Made by a program: the position numbers and the translations under genes. Below the pieces are notes generated by a model, which worked only from the letters and a program-made list of their open reading frames with translations, was not told the DNA's origin and did no database searches. Of a stretch of DNA of 64,000 bases, positions 36,305-46,000 are shown piece after piece. Each line of letters opens with the position of its first letter. Position 1 is the first letter of the stretch. This stretch comes from Pectinatus frisingensis (GTDB taxonomy: Bacteria > Bacillota > Negativicutes > Selenomonadales > Selenomonadaceae), in contig NZ_WIQU01000069.1 in assembly GCF_015732285.1 (NCBI RefSeq), positions 1 through 64,000 on the forward strand, given 5' to 3'.

Positions 36305-39300
36305 ATGAGAAAACCGTCGAAAAAAATTGCGATAATTGTAAGCACATTTATCTGTATAATATTGACGGTTTTCTTTTTTTCTGTCCGGCAGGCAGATAAT
36401 TTTATGCAGTCGGCTGCACAATTGGCGAGCAGCAAGTTATCTCAGGTAATATCTACCAGAGTGAACGTGGGAACAGTGTCAGTAAAATCATTATCCAGTT
36501 TGGAAGCAGGGGAAGTAACAATTTACGATAAAACAGGGGCAATATTAATACAAGCAGGCCGCGTCGATGTCAGGTTCAGCCTGTGGCAGATAATTGTGGG
36601 GAATTTGGCTAAAAGTATTGACGAAGTCGATATAAAAGGCCCTTGTGTAAATATTGTGAAACGTGATGACGGCACATGGAATTATCGCGACGTTATTTCA
36701 CAAGACCAGACCAATAACGATTTTTCTGGCAATATAAGGTTTATAGATGGGAAAGCAGCTGTTGAATTCGATGGTAAAAAAATTGGTTTTTCTCATGTAA
36801 CAGGTAATATTGATTTTGCGGATAAACAGAAGAAACGGATTAATGCAAAATTACAACAAGACGGTACGTCGCTCAATGTCAATGGCGAAATTGGTGATGC
36901 GGTGCAGACGTTTGATATAAAGGCAGACAAGCTGGATGTTTTACCATATCTTGAGTTTATACCGCAAGATATGGTCCCCAAAAATTTTACAATAAAAAAA
37001 GGCTTGCTGGAAAATATTGACATAGTTTTCAATCTGGATTCATCAGGTATTATTGGCATTCAGGGGAAAACGAAAATTGCTGATGCTGCTTGTAAAGTAA
37101 TGAATACAGATATTGATGACATTAATGGATTGGTTGTTTTTAATAAGGATGATGTTACTGTTTTTGCTAATGCAGCAATAAATCAACAGATAGTGAAAGT
37201 ACACGGAAAAGTGACATTACAAGACGATCCGCAGCTCTTTCTTGCTGTGCGTTCAGATGCATTGAACTTTAAAAATGTGTTGCCGGAAATCCCTGTTGAT
37301 GGGAATGTGGCTTTTGCCGCACAGATTACTGGAACTATGAGTGATCCGGCAATACATGCTTTTTTGTCGGCAAAACAGGTTGATTGTTACGGATATCAAT
37401 TTACTGCTCTGCAGACTGAAGTGGATTTGGTGGATGATATAGTATATATAAAAAATGCGTCAGCCGGATTTGCTGGTGGAAATGTCACAGCAGAAGGAAC
37501 CTTTTCAATAAAAGATAATTCTTATAGCGGACATGCTGTATTGAAGAACATCCAGTGCGGCCAATTGCAAGAATATGTTGGTGGGTTATCAGGAAAATTG
37601 TCGGGGAATATTGATTTTACGGGCATTTTGGGAAACAACAATAGTATCAAATTATACGGATCTGTGTCAATTGATGATGCTATTTATAATGAAATAGCAA
37701 TTAATAAAATTGATGCAGCAGTTTCAATGCAGGGAAAAAACGTCCAAGTCAGTGCTTTGACTATATCTTTGGCTGACGGCGGCAATATAGCGGCAGCTGG
37801 TAAAATAACGGGCAGCAGCCTTGATTTGGAATTTTATGGTTCGAATATAGATTTGTCATTATTAAAAAATTACACGTCAATACAATTATCGGGTACGGCA
37901 GATTTTTATGGACATCTGTCAGGAAGTATCAATAATCCTTATTTGGATCTTAAACTTGTTGCCTATGACGGACAAGTAATGGGACAGCCATACCATGATA
38001 TGCGCATTTCTGCGGCAGGTAGTATGGATGGTGTAAAAATAGAGAAAATGACAATGCAAAATGGAACCAATGAAATTATTCACAGTGCTCAAGGAACTAT
38101 TGGGTTTACGGGAGAAAAACAGATAGACTTAACAATAGATACTAAAAATGCTCGCATGGAGAATATTGCTGAAGCATTTTTCCCGGATCAGCCAATAACT
38201 GGAAATATTGATAATCAAGTTCATTTGACAGGTACTGTTGATAACATAAGGGCTGACGGACATGTTCTTTTTCATGAGGGAAGCTACCGAGGAGTATTAC
38301 TTACATCGGCAGAAGGCAGCTATACCTACGCGTCTGGTAAAATAATACTACGAAATTTTGTTGTAAAATCTCCTTTTGCAGACATGAACATAGATGGCAG
38401 CATTATTGATAATAGACTGGATATTAATGTAAGCATAGATCCGATGGATTTTGCCAAAATCCCGTCTTTGCCATATCAGTTGAAAGGAATCGGTAGTTTT
38501 AAAGGCCACGTAGGAGGCACTTTTGATAATATTGCCATTGAGGGGAATATACAGGCACTACAGATAATATTTAATGGTGAAGCGGTGACTAATGTCACAG
38601 GTGAATGTAATTATCAAGATGGAATATTAAAAATAACTGAAATGAAATGTAAACAGGCTGATGGTAATATTTCATTTGATAGTCAGGTGAATTTGATTAA
38701 CGGCAGTCTTTCAGGGAAATTAAAAGCGGAGGGAATATCAGCTAAGGCGTTAACTTCAATGGTGAATTTACCTAATGAATATTTAACAGGCAGTTTTTCC
38801 GGAGAAGTGGATTTAAATGGTGAAATTTCTAATCCTGGTGCTCATTTAACAGGAAAAGTTGAGAATGGACATTTGAAAAAATATCCGCTGCAAGAAATTT
38901 CACTTGATGCCTCATATGAAAATGGAATAGTTACGATTAACCGTTTTTATGGACAACAAAATGCCGGAAAAGTTGCAGCAAGAGGAACATGGAATAGACA
39001 CGGTGCTGTTGATATGGAGATTTCCACCGAGGGAATAGATGCCAGTATGCTGGCAGACATTATGGACTATAATGTGAATGTCAGGGGAACAATGAACGCC
39101 TATACCAAAATAAGCGGCACGGCGGATAGTCCGCAGGCAGATGTGTCTTTTGAAGTGGACAATGGTGGTGTGCGTACCACGACATTTGATAAAATGACCG
39201 GTTTGCTGAATTTACAAAAAGGTATAATAAATGTAAGACAGATATTGATGAATAAAGGAGAATATAAGATTTCTGCCAATGGGAAAATTCCGCTTATTGC

Positions 39301-40612
39301 GTTGAAAGCGGCTCCGTGGGAAATGCTCGCTCAATATGATCAGATCGATTTAAACATATCGTTGGATAATGCCGACATAAGTGTTTTACCGTTATTGTCC
39401 AAGCACGTTGAGTGGGCAACAGGGGCGTTAAAAGGAGGGTTAAAGATAACCGGTACATTGGCGCATCCTTTGTTTAACGGTACACTTAAAATGACAGATG
39501 GCGCTATGAAAATAAAAGAGTCAAAAATCCCGCTGCAAAGTATGCAGATGGATATAGTTTTTGATCGTGAGCAAATGAAGGTGAATGATTTTTCCGGGAA
39601 AATTGGCAATGGTACTTATTCATTGACTGGCAGCACATTGATAACAGGCGGGGGATTGCGAGATTATAATTTTGCTTTATCAATTGATAAAATAGCACTG
39701 GATAGTGATTACTATAAGGGACCATTCAGTGCACAGCTGAAACTTACTGAAGAAACTATATTTAAGCGTGTGTTACCTAAATTAGCGGGTAGCATAATTA
39801 TTGATAATACCACTTTATCCTTCCCTGGTGTTCCTGATAACAGTGTATCAATACTGCCTGATATGTTGATTGATGTAGATATAAATGTTGGAAAGAATGT
39901 TCATCTTTATAAATCAATGCTGTATGATATGGACATAATGGGTAATGTTCATTTTGGAGGCACGACAAAACATCCTATGCCGTCAGGAGAAATTAACGTA
40001 ATAAGAGGCCGGATTGAATATTTGAGGACAATTTTTAAAATTCAGGAGGGAGCTGCTTATTTCAACCAGGTCGGCTCATTTTTGCCAAGTATAATATTTA
40101 AGGCTCAAGCTAATTTATCACAAACAAGAATTGATTTATCAATTCAAGGTCCTATTGGAAACATGGAATTCCTGCTGACATCAGAGCCAGCTATGAGTCA
40201 GGAAGAAATATTAAAACTATTGACTTTTCGTGAAGCTTATAAGCAGGGCAGCGATATTGGATCTTCTGATTTGGCGCAGCTGGCAACGGTTGGTCTGCAG
40301 ATGAGTTTCTTTAATGAAATTGAAGGATTCATTCGTGACACATTAAAACTTGACGAATTTAATATTGTGCGGGATACTATTTATAATGCTGATGGACATA
40401 ATACGCAACAAGGAAATTCTGATGAAATTTATAATATTGAAATAGGAAAATACATTTCTAATAAGATATTACTGAAGTATAGTAATGGTGTAAATTATGA
40501 TAGTCATAAGTATGGAGTAGAATATGACTTTAATAATAATCTAAGTGTACTTAATGAATGGGACAGCAGAAGCGGACATAAAATAACTTTAGAGGCAAAC
40601 ATAAAATTTTGA
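36305..40612 (+). CDS. tamB: TamB-like AsmA-family envelope transport protein
   Basis: Very long periplasmic protein (1435 aa) that bridges the two membranes and is thought to carry phospholipids. It has one N-terminal membrane helix (AIIVSTFICIILTVFFFSV), then repeated beta-strand units with GxIxGxxxxP motifs, such as AFAAQITGTMSDPAIHAF and NAYTKISGTADSPQADV. The C-terminal DUF490 domain is from about 1050 onward (INVIRGRIEYLRTIFKIQEG, then SEPAMSQEEILKLLTF). AGGAGG is 7 bases before the ATG. No TamA gene is adjacent; BamA lies 1.4 kb downstream. Confidence 0.93.
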   Translation: MRKPSKKIAIIVSTFICIILTVFFFSVRQADNFMQSAAQLASSKLSQVISTRVNVGTVSVKSLSSLEAGEVTIYDKTGAILIQAGRVDVRFSLWQIIVGNLAKSIDEVDIKGPCVNIVKRDDGTWNYRDVISQDQTNNDFSGNIRFIDGKAAVEFDGKKIGFSHVTGNIDFADKQKKRINAKLQQDGTSLNVNGEIGDAVQTFDIKADKLDVLPYLEFIPQDMVPKNFTIKKGLLENIDIVFNLDSSGIIGIQGKTKIADAACKVMNTDIDDINGLVVFNKDDVTVFANAAINQQIVKVHGKVTLQDDPQLFLAVRSDALNFKNVLPEIPVDGNVAFAAQITGTMSDPAIHAFLSAKQVDCYGYQFTALQTEVDLVDDIVYIKNASAGFAGGNVTAEGTFSIKDNSYSGHAVLKNIQCGQLQEYVGGLSGKLSGNIDFTGILGNNNSIKLYGSVSIDDAIYNEIAINKIDAAVSMQGKNVQVSALTISLADGGNIAAAGKITGSSLDLEFYGSNIDLSLLKNYTSIQLSGTADFYGHLSGSINNPYLDLKLVAYDGQVMGQPYHDMRISAAGSMDGVKIEKMTMQNGTNEIIHSAQGTIGFTGEKQIDLTIDTKNARMENIAEAFFPDQPITGNIDNQVHLTGTVDNIRADGHVLFHEGSYRGVLLTSAEGSYTYASGKIILRNFVVKSPFADMNIDGSIIDNRLDINVSIDPMDFAKIPSLPYQLKGIGSFKGHVGGTFDNIAIEGNIQALQIIFNGEAVTNVTGECNYQDGILKITEMKCKQADGNISFDSQVNLINGSLSGKLKAEGISAKALTSMVNLPNEYLTGSFSGEVDLNGEISNPGAHLTGKVENGHLKKYPLQEISLDASYENGIVTINRFYGQQNAGKVAARGTWNRHGAVDMEISTEGIDASMLADIMDYNVNVRGTMNAYTKISGTADSPQADVSFEVDNGGVRTTTFDKMTGLLNLQKGIINVRQILMNKGEYKISANGKIPLIALKAAPWEMLAQYDQIDLNISLDNADISVLPLLSKHVEWATGALKGGLKITGTLAHPLFNGTLKMTDGAMKIKESKIPLQSMQMDIVFDREQMKVNDFSGKIGNGTYSLTGSTLITGGGLRDYNFALSIDKIALDSDYYKGPFSAQLKLTEETIFKRVLPKLAGSIIIDNTTLSFPGVPDNSVSILPDMLIDVDINVGKNVHLYKSMLYDMDIMGNVHFGGTTKHPMPSGEINVIRGRIEYLRTIFKIQEGAAYFNQVGSFLPSIIFKAQANLSQTRIDLSIQGPIGNMEFLLTSEPAMSQEEILKLLTFREAYKQGSDIGSSDLAQLATVGLQMSFFNEIEGFIRDTLKLDEFNIVRDTIYNADGHNTQQGNSDEIYNIEIGKYISNKILLKYSNGVNYDSHKYGVEYDFNNNLSVLNEWDSRSGHKITLEANIKF

Positions 40613-40630
40613 GACTAGGAGGTGACTGGT

Positions 40631-41254
40631 ATGGAAATTAGTGAGTATTTATCAGAAATAGGGAAAATAGTTCTGCTAGAACCTGAAGAAGAAGAAAGAT
40701 TGTGGACAGCATACAAGGATAAGCATGACGGACAGGCGCGCAGCAGGTTAATAGAATCATATCAGCCACTGGTCTTTAAATGTGCACGCAGTTTTTCTAA
40801 GGTTGAATGTATAATGGATCTTATTCAGGAAGGAACGGTTGGTCTCATTGAGGCAGTGGAAAGATATGATCCAGACAAAAATGTTGCTTTTTCATTATAT
40901 GCGGTACATCGAATAAGAGGACGCATATTAAATTATTTGAATAAAGAATACAAGGGAAATAATTGTTGCAGTTTGTATGAGATTTTTGATGATATAGTTT
41001 CTATTGCTGATGATAAGATCAGTGTACAAGATCAGGCAGAAAAGAATTTTTTGACGGGACAGGTACAACAGATAATGCTCCGTTTACCCCCAAAAGAACA
41101 GGCAATTTTGGACGGAGTGTATCTTAAAGATAAAACACCTCAGGAATTGGCTGATACAATGGATGTTAGTCTGTCACATGTTTATCGCTTACAAAAAACA
41201 GCCGTACGACGACTGCGCGGTATGATGTCTAAATTTATGCAACATTGGAATTAA
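40631..41254 (+). CDS. Sigma-70 family factor inside the outer-membrane cluster
   Basis: The 207-aa protein has sigma region 2 (SYQPLVFKCARSFSKVECIMDLIQEGTVGLIEAVERYDP, then YAVHRIRGRILNYL) and region 4 (LPPKEQAILDGVYLKDKTPQELADTMDVSLSHVYRLQ, a helix-turn-helix). The RIRG block recalls the FliA/SigF/SigB groups. Region 1 is missing and region 3 is reduced. AGGAGG is 8 bases before the ATG. It lies 18 bases after tamB and is followed, after a promoter, by a single-pass membrane protein. It may direct transcription of envelope genes, but its target promoters are unknown. Confidence 0.88.
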   Translation: MEISEYLSEIGKIVLLEPEEEERLWTAYKDKHDGQARSRLIESYQPLVFKCARSFSKVECIMDLIQEGTVGLIEAVERYDPDKNVAFSLYAVHRIRGRILNYLNKEYKGNNCCSLYEIFDDIVSIADDKISVQDQAEKNFLTGQVQQIMLRLPPKEQAILDGVYLKDKTPQELADTMDVSLSHVYRLQKTAVRRLRGMMSKFMQHWN

Positions 41255-41299
41255 TAGATAAGAAATCAGCAGAAAATAAGTATTTATAGGCTTAAAAAA

Positions 41300-41326
41300 T
41301 TGTTTAATGGCTATTTTTGCTATAAT
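41300..41326 (+). promoter_or_regulatory. Promoter of the 41414 gene and bamA
   Basis: TATAAT (41321-41326) preceded by TGC, an extended -10 element, with TTGTTT (41300-41305) 15 bases upstream. The short spacer is offset by the extended -10. The leader to 41414 is about 80 bases. Confidence 0.55.
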
Positions 41327-41413
41327 AAAGCTATATTTGCTTAGAAATGGTATGCGGAATATATTTTTCTTATTGGATATTAATATCAGGCATAGATAAA
41401 GGAGGTCAGTCTC

Positions 41414-41989
41414 ATGGCGAAAGTTGATAAAGTAATGAAGGAACATGTTAGTGCGGCAAAAAGATGGCTGGGCAAGGCAGAAACTTCATTGGAAAATAAA
41501 AATAATATTCGCGGGGATCTTCATATCATGCTGGCGGAAGCAGAATTGAAATGTGCCAGGGAAAAGATGGAGAAGAATGGGCGGCCATTTTGGCGCAGGC
41601 ATGTTATTCCATTAGCAATGGGGGGGTTATTCCTTTTGTTGGGAGGCTATTGGCTGTTCGCCGGTACGGGCAGCACTATGACGGATCAGGTAAGTGTGCC
41701 TGCGGTTGCTACGGCAACTGTGACAAAACCTATGACTGATAAATTACCGGTATCAGCGGTGGTATCAAATGGGGAAAAAGCTTCACCGGAAGGTTCAGCA
41801 ACGAGTGATATAAAAGTGGAATCGCAGCAGTCTGCCGGTTCCACTGAGAAGGCGGTATCTCAAGAAGAAAGTATACCTAAGGCGAATTTGGAAAAACAAA
41901 CGATTAATAATGTTGAGGCCAAACCTCAGATCCCTTCTAAAGAAATGCAGCAGTTGATGCGCACCGCAAAAAAAACATTACAAGAGTAA
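41414..41989 (+). CDS. Single-pass membrane protein of unknown function between sigma factor and bamA
   Basis: The 191-aa protein has three parts. A charged helical N-terminal part (about residues 1-58, AKRWLGKAETSLENKNNIRG and MLAEAELKCAREKMEK) should be cytosolic. One membrane helix follows (VIPLAMGGLFLLLGGYWLFAG, about 64-85). The rest is a Ser/Thr/Lys-rich tail that would be periplasmic and ends in MQQLMRTAKKTLQE. This is the topology of an anti-sigma factor, although the HxxxCxxC zinc motif is absent. AGGAGG is 8 bases upstream. It lies 159 bases after the sigma gene and just before bamA. Confidence 0.75.
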   Translation: MAKVDKVMKEHVSAAKRWLGKAETSLENKNNIRGDLHIMLAEAELKCAREKMEKNGRPFWRRHVIPLAMGGLFLLLGGYWLFAGTGSTMTDQVSVPAVATATVTKPMTDKLPVSAVVSNGEKASPEGSATSDIKVESQQSAGSTEKAVSQEESIPKANLEKQTINNVEAKPQIPSKEMQQLMRTAKKTLQE

Positions 41990-42017
41990 TAAAAATGGAA
42001 TTCAGGAGGTAATTTTT

Positions 42018-44039
42018 TTGAATAAAAAGAAGGGCCGCATACTGGCATATATTTTAGCTGCTACTGTAACTAATTTTACGTTGGTAGAGCCACCAGTTAT
42101 TCATGCGCAAGAGACCGGTGAATCATATGATAATACAAGTGCAGACGCGGGTGATGCTGATAGTACAGAAAATGTGCCGGCAGAGGGTACAGTAAATACC
42201 GAAAATGACACAACCGCAAACGTCCAAACTGCTGCAGCACCACCAGCTGAAAATGAACCCGTTAAAACCGCAGAACAAAGTAAGCAGGATGGGCAGCCAG
42301 TACAAAATACCGCACCTGATAGAACAAAAATCATTGATAGCTGGAATCAACAGCGACCTTCTGAAGACGACCTGACTAAAGCTGGTTCACAGTATGATGG
42401 TATGACTGTGGTTAGTGTTGATGTTACCGGGGAAGAAACGTTACCGGCGGCAATGGTACAGAATGTCATTAAGGTAAAGCCCGGTGACATATTTAAAAGT
42501 GATAATATTGCTGCCGATCGCCAGGCTATTTATGAAACAGGTCTGTTTTATGATAACTTTCCGACATATGAAGTAATTCCGGAAGGTGTAAAAATTACAT
42601 ATCATGTAATGGAAAATCCTATATTAAAACAGGTAAACATATCAGGCAACAAGGTATTATCTACCAATAAAATAAAAAGTCTGCTTACTGTAGAAGACGG
42701 AAAGGTGCTGAACAGTAAGACCTTAAATGATAATATTGCCAATATTGAAGCTGAATATAGAAAAGAAGGGTATATTCTTGCCAAAATTGGTAATATGTCA
42801 ATAAATGAGCAAGGCGTATTGGATCTGGCTTTTAATGAAGGAATATTAGAAGGATATACAGTAAAGGGTAATGATAAAACAAAAACAAAAGTTATAACCC
42901 GTGAAATGCGTATGAAGCCGGGAGATGTATTTAATGCCAAACTGGCTAAACGCAGTATGCAGCGTATTTATAATCTGGGCTTTTTTGAAGATGTTAATAT
43001 GAAATTATTGCCCGGTAAGGATCCGGATAAAATTATTATTGAAATAACCGTAGTGGAAAAACGTACTGGTTCATTTGGCGTGGGAGCAGGTTATAGTAAT
43101 ACTGATGGGATGATTGGGACAATTAGTCTCAGTGACAGCAATTTCCGCGGGACCGGCGATGCAGTCAAATTGACATATGAATTTGGCGGCAGTGGTAATG
43201 ATGATCGCGGAGTTACTTTCAGTTATCGTCATCCATGGCTCGATTCGAAGGAAACGTCTATGACATTGCGTCTGTATGATCGTACATATGAATATTATGA
43301 CTATAATACCGATGGGCATGAGATAGAAGGTTATGATCGCAATTACAGAGGCGGAGAAGTGACATTCGGTCGTCCTGAAAGCGAATATGTAACGAATTTT
43401 ATAACGTTGAAAAATCGCCAGGATGAATATAAGGGATATGAAGAGGGTCTGGACCGAAGCGGTGATACGGATTGGCTTGACAGCAATTTCGGAACGACAC
43501 GCAGTATAATTTTTACCAGAGCGTACGATACACGGGATAATGTATATAATCCCACACAGGGGGCGACTTACACTATTAGTGCTGAGTTTGCCGGACTGAG
43601 TGGAGATTTTAATTACAATAAATATACTTTCAGCGGGCAGAAGTATTATAACTTAGGACATTCACATGTTTTGGCACTGCGATTTGATGGTGGTTATTCA
43701 GATAATGACCTTCCTGAGTCATCACAGTTTCAGATAGGTGGACAGGGAAGTCTCCGCGGTTATAAGGACAACCAGTTTAAAGGGAATAACATGATGACTG
43801 GTTCGGTTGAATATAGATTCCCAGTAGTAAATAAAGTTCAGGGAGCTTTGTTTTATGACGTCGGTGATGCATGGAGCGGGCGTCAGTGGCCTTGGCAGTC
43901 TATTGAACAAGATTTCACACTGCACCACAGCTATGGTATAGGCGCACTGATAGAGACTCCGGTAGGACCACTGCGCTTGGATTACGGCATTGGAGAAAAT
44001 GGCGGCCGGGTTAATTTTTCCGTTGGAGGAACATTTTAA
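42018..44039 (+). CDS. bamA: Outer-membrane protein assembly factor BamA
   Basis: Inserts beta-barrel proteins in the outer membrane. The 673-aa protein starts at TTG behind AGGAGG. It has a signal peptide, a low-complexity segment to about residue 115 and three POTRA domains (about 133-205, 206-280 and 281-352), against five in E. coli. The barrel is about 353-673 and includes SQFQIGGQGSLRGYKDN, the conserved RGF/RGY motif of lid loop L6. The chain ends in VNFSVGGTF with the terminal Phe. Confidence 0.95.
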   Translation: MNKKKGRILAYILAATVTNFTLVEPPVIHAQETGESYDNTSADAGDADSTENVPAEGTVNTENDTTANVQTAAAPPAENEPVKTAEQSKQDGQPVQNTAPDRTKIIDSWNQQRPSEDDLTKAGSQYDGMTVVSVDVTGEETLPAAMVQNVIKVKPGDIFKSDNIAADRQAIYETGLFYDNFPTYEVIPEGVKITYHVMENPILKQVNISGNKVLSTNKIKSLLTVEDGKVLNSKTLNDNIANIEAEYRKEGYILAKIGNMSINEQGVLDLAFNEGILEGYTVKGNDKTKTKVITREMRMKPGDVFNAKLAKRSMQRIYNLGFFEDVNMKLLPGKDPDKIIIEITVVEKRTGSFGVGAGYSNTDGMIGTISLSDSNFRGTGDAVKLTYEFGGSGNDDRGVTFSYRHPWLDSKETSMTLRLYDRTYEYYDYNTDGHEIEGYDRNYRGGEVTFGRPESEYVTNFITLKNRQDEYKGYEEGLDRSGDTDWLDSNFGTTRSIIFTRAYDTRDNVYNPTQGATYTISAEFAGLSGDFNYNKYTFSGQKYYNLGHSHVLALRFDGGYSDNDLPESSQFQIGGQGSLRGYKDNQFKGNNMMTGSVEYRFPVVNKVQGALFYDVGDAWSGRQWPWQSIEQDFTLHHSYGIGALIETPVGPLRLDYGIGENGGRVNFSVGGTF

Positions 44040-44054
44040 AAGGCATTAAAAAGT

Positions 44055-45362
44055 ATGTTTATCAATTTAAAAAAACTGGTATTGATTCTATTATTGGGAA
44101 TTATTTTGGCTGATACGGGAACTGTCGCGGCAGAGGCAGTGATTGATGACAATAATATTGGTGTAAATGTTATTTCGTCAGGGCAATTGCCACTATCTGT
44201 AAAGGATAGAATGCAAGACAGTGTTGCGGTTATTGCCAGACAACTTATAAGCGGTAAGACAATGGAAGATATTGCAGCTAATAAGTCACAATATGAGTCG
44301 GTGATAAAGGATGTATTCAATAAAATATTGGTTGGATATACAGTGAAAAGAGTCACTATTACTGGCAATAACGATATCGCGGTTAGTGTGGAGCTTTTGC
44401 CGTGGGATGATACAATAAGATCAGTTTCCGTACAGGTTAAGACAGATGGTGTTTCACCTGAGATCGGTGAACTGGCATTGACCGATATTAAAGATATCGG
44501 CAGTTTATTTCAGGCTGACCTATACGGATTACCAATTGATGCCATAGACTGGACTAATGGTATTTTAAAGCATAGTCTGAATAATTTTATGTTGATTCAT
44601 TTACCGGAGTTTAGGGCTGATTTTGAGATGAACCCGGGAATAGCAACAGATGTTACGGTTACAATATATCCGCGTATGCCGGTAATACGGGATATTGATT
44701 TAAAAATGCGTTCCGAGTCTATGCCAAATCTTTATTTGTTACAGGAACGGCTTTTTTGTCAGTCGCAGACGGATGTCCTATTGGGCGTTCCAATTGCTTT
44801 TGTTGAACGGCATAAAAAGTATTTCACAACAAAAATAGGTAATGCTCTGGATAGGGAAGCTGCTTTTAAAGCGGTTGATATGCACACATCGGTTGATATA
44901 GTAACGGGAGAAAAAACTTATATAACTACTCATTCTGATGCTGCAAAATATAATGTAAATATCGAAGGATGGGCTGACTTTGGGCGAAATGATAATGATA
45001 ATAACAATATTATGTATCGTATTCATCTCGGCAGATATTTGACGGATAAACATGAAATTTTTAGTCAAATATTTATAAAACCGCAGGAAACGCAAGTCGA
45101 TTGGGCAGCTGGGTATTATTACCATTTTAATGATAAATGGCGTACAGGTGGTCGTTACTTTTTTGCAGATAAGACATGGAGTATTGATACGCAGAGAATA
45201 TTTAATAAAAGATGGTCTACCCGCTTTGATTATTTGCCGGCAAAATCAAGCTGGCAGGGGGCAATAAGATATAATGTACATGATTTTATTGGACTGGAAT
45301 ATATTTGGGAACGTGATGATGGCAAAGATGACCGGTGGATAAGATTGATCGGTAATTTTTGA
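44055..45362 (+). CDS. Probable small outer-membrane beta-barrel protein of unknown function
   Basis: I do not recognise the family. The 435-aa protein has a signal peptide (LKKLVLILLLGIILADTGTVAA). An alpha/beta N-terminal half (about 25-310) contains strands such as TVKRVTITGNNDIAVSVELL, somewhat POTRA-like. A C-terminal region (about 310-435) follows, with about ten amphipathic strands (MYRIHLGRYL, WAAGYYYHFN, WSTRFDYLP, FIGLEYIWERD) and the ending WIRLIGNF. The terminal Phe is the outer-membrane targeting signal. It starts 15 bases after bamA, so it is likely to be coexpressed with it. Confidence 0.75.
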   Translation: MFINLKKLVLILLLGIILADTGTVAAEAVIDDNNIGVNVISSGQLPLSVKDRMQDSVAVIARQLISGKTMEDIAANKSQYESVIKDVFNKILVGYTVKRVTITGNNDIAVSVELLPWDDTIRSVSVQVKTDGVSPEIGELALTDIKDIGSLFQADLYGLPIDAIDWTNGILKHSLNNFMLIHLPEFRADFEMNPGIATDVTVTIYPRMPVIRDIDLKMRSESMPNLYLLQERLFCQSQTDVLLGVPIAFVERHKKYFTTKIGNALDREAAFKAVDMHTSVDIVTGEKTYITTHSDAAKYNVNIEGWADFGRNDNDNNNIMYRIHLGRYLTDKHEIFSQIFIKPQETQVDWAAGYYYHFNDKWRTGGRYFFADKTWSIDTQRIFNKRWSTRFDYLPAKSSWQGAIRYNVHDFIGLEYIWERDDGKDDRWIRLIGNF

Positions 45363-45377
45363 TGTTATGTTCAGAGC

Positions 45378-45406
45378 TTGAATAAAAAGTCCATGTTTGT
45401 TATAAT
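45378..45406 (+). promoter_or_regulatory. Promoter of the OmpH-like genes and lpxD
   Basis: TTGAAT (45378-45383), a 17-base spacer and TATAAT (45401-45406), about 50 bases before the start of the first chaperone gene. Confidence 0.7.
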
Positions 45407-45454
45407 TACTGTGTTTCATGGGCTGTATAGCTAAAAATAAAGGAGAATGGCTTG

Positions 45455-45925
45455 ATGATTAATTTTCAAAAAAAGCAAATAAAAATTATAAGTTTTGTGA
45501 TCGCAGCTGTGTTTGTACTTAGTATCGTGGCAATCGGAGTGTCTCAATATGATACCGGAATGGCTTCAGCAGCTTCATCATCTAATGTGGGAGTAGTTGA
45601 TTATCGGCAGCTGGTCTCCAGTTCACCGCAATTAGCGCAGGTTCGTCAGCAATTGCAAGATGAACAAAAGAAGGCTGAAGATGACTTTAATGCCAAGGCA
45701 GCAACGATGAGTGATCAGGAAAAAAGTGATTATGCCGGTAAAGTCAGAGAAGATATGCTGAAAAAGCAAAAGGAACTATTGGATCCCATTATGGAAACGG
45801 TAAAGGCTAATGTTCAATCTGTCGCTGATGCCAAAGGCTTGGCAGTAGTTTTAGACAAAAATAGTGTTATATATGGCGGACAGGATATAACGCAGGATGT
45901 AATGAATAAAATGAAAAAACAGTAA
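45455..45925 (+). CDS. OmpH/Skp-like periplasmic chaperone (first of three)
   Basis: The 156-aa protein has an N-terminal hydrophobic export segment (IISFVIAAVFVLSIVAIGV) and the OmpH pattern: SNVGVVDYRQLVSSSPQLAQV, a helical arm (QLQDEQKKAEDDFNAKA to KQKELLDPIM) and a C-terminal strand with LAVVLDKNSVIYGGQDITQDV. Skp trimers hold unfolded barrel proteins for BamA. The ATG at 45455 follows AAGGAG by 9 bases. Two related genes follow. Confidence 0.88.
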   Translation: MINFQKKQIKIISFVIAAVFVLSIVAIGVSQYDTGMASAASSSNVGVVDYRQLVSSSPQLAQVRQQLQDEQKKAEDDFNAKAATMSDQEKSDYAGKVREDMLKKQKELLDPIMETVKANVQSVADAKGLAVVLDKNSVIYGGQDITQDVMNKMKKQ

Positions 45926-46000
45926 TAGTGACGTGTGCAGCCGAGCCATTGTGCTCGGTGATTTTCTGAAGAGGTGAGGTTCACGGACAGGCAGCAGTTG

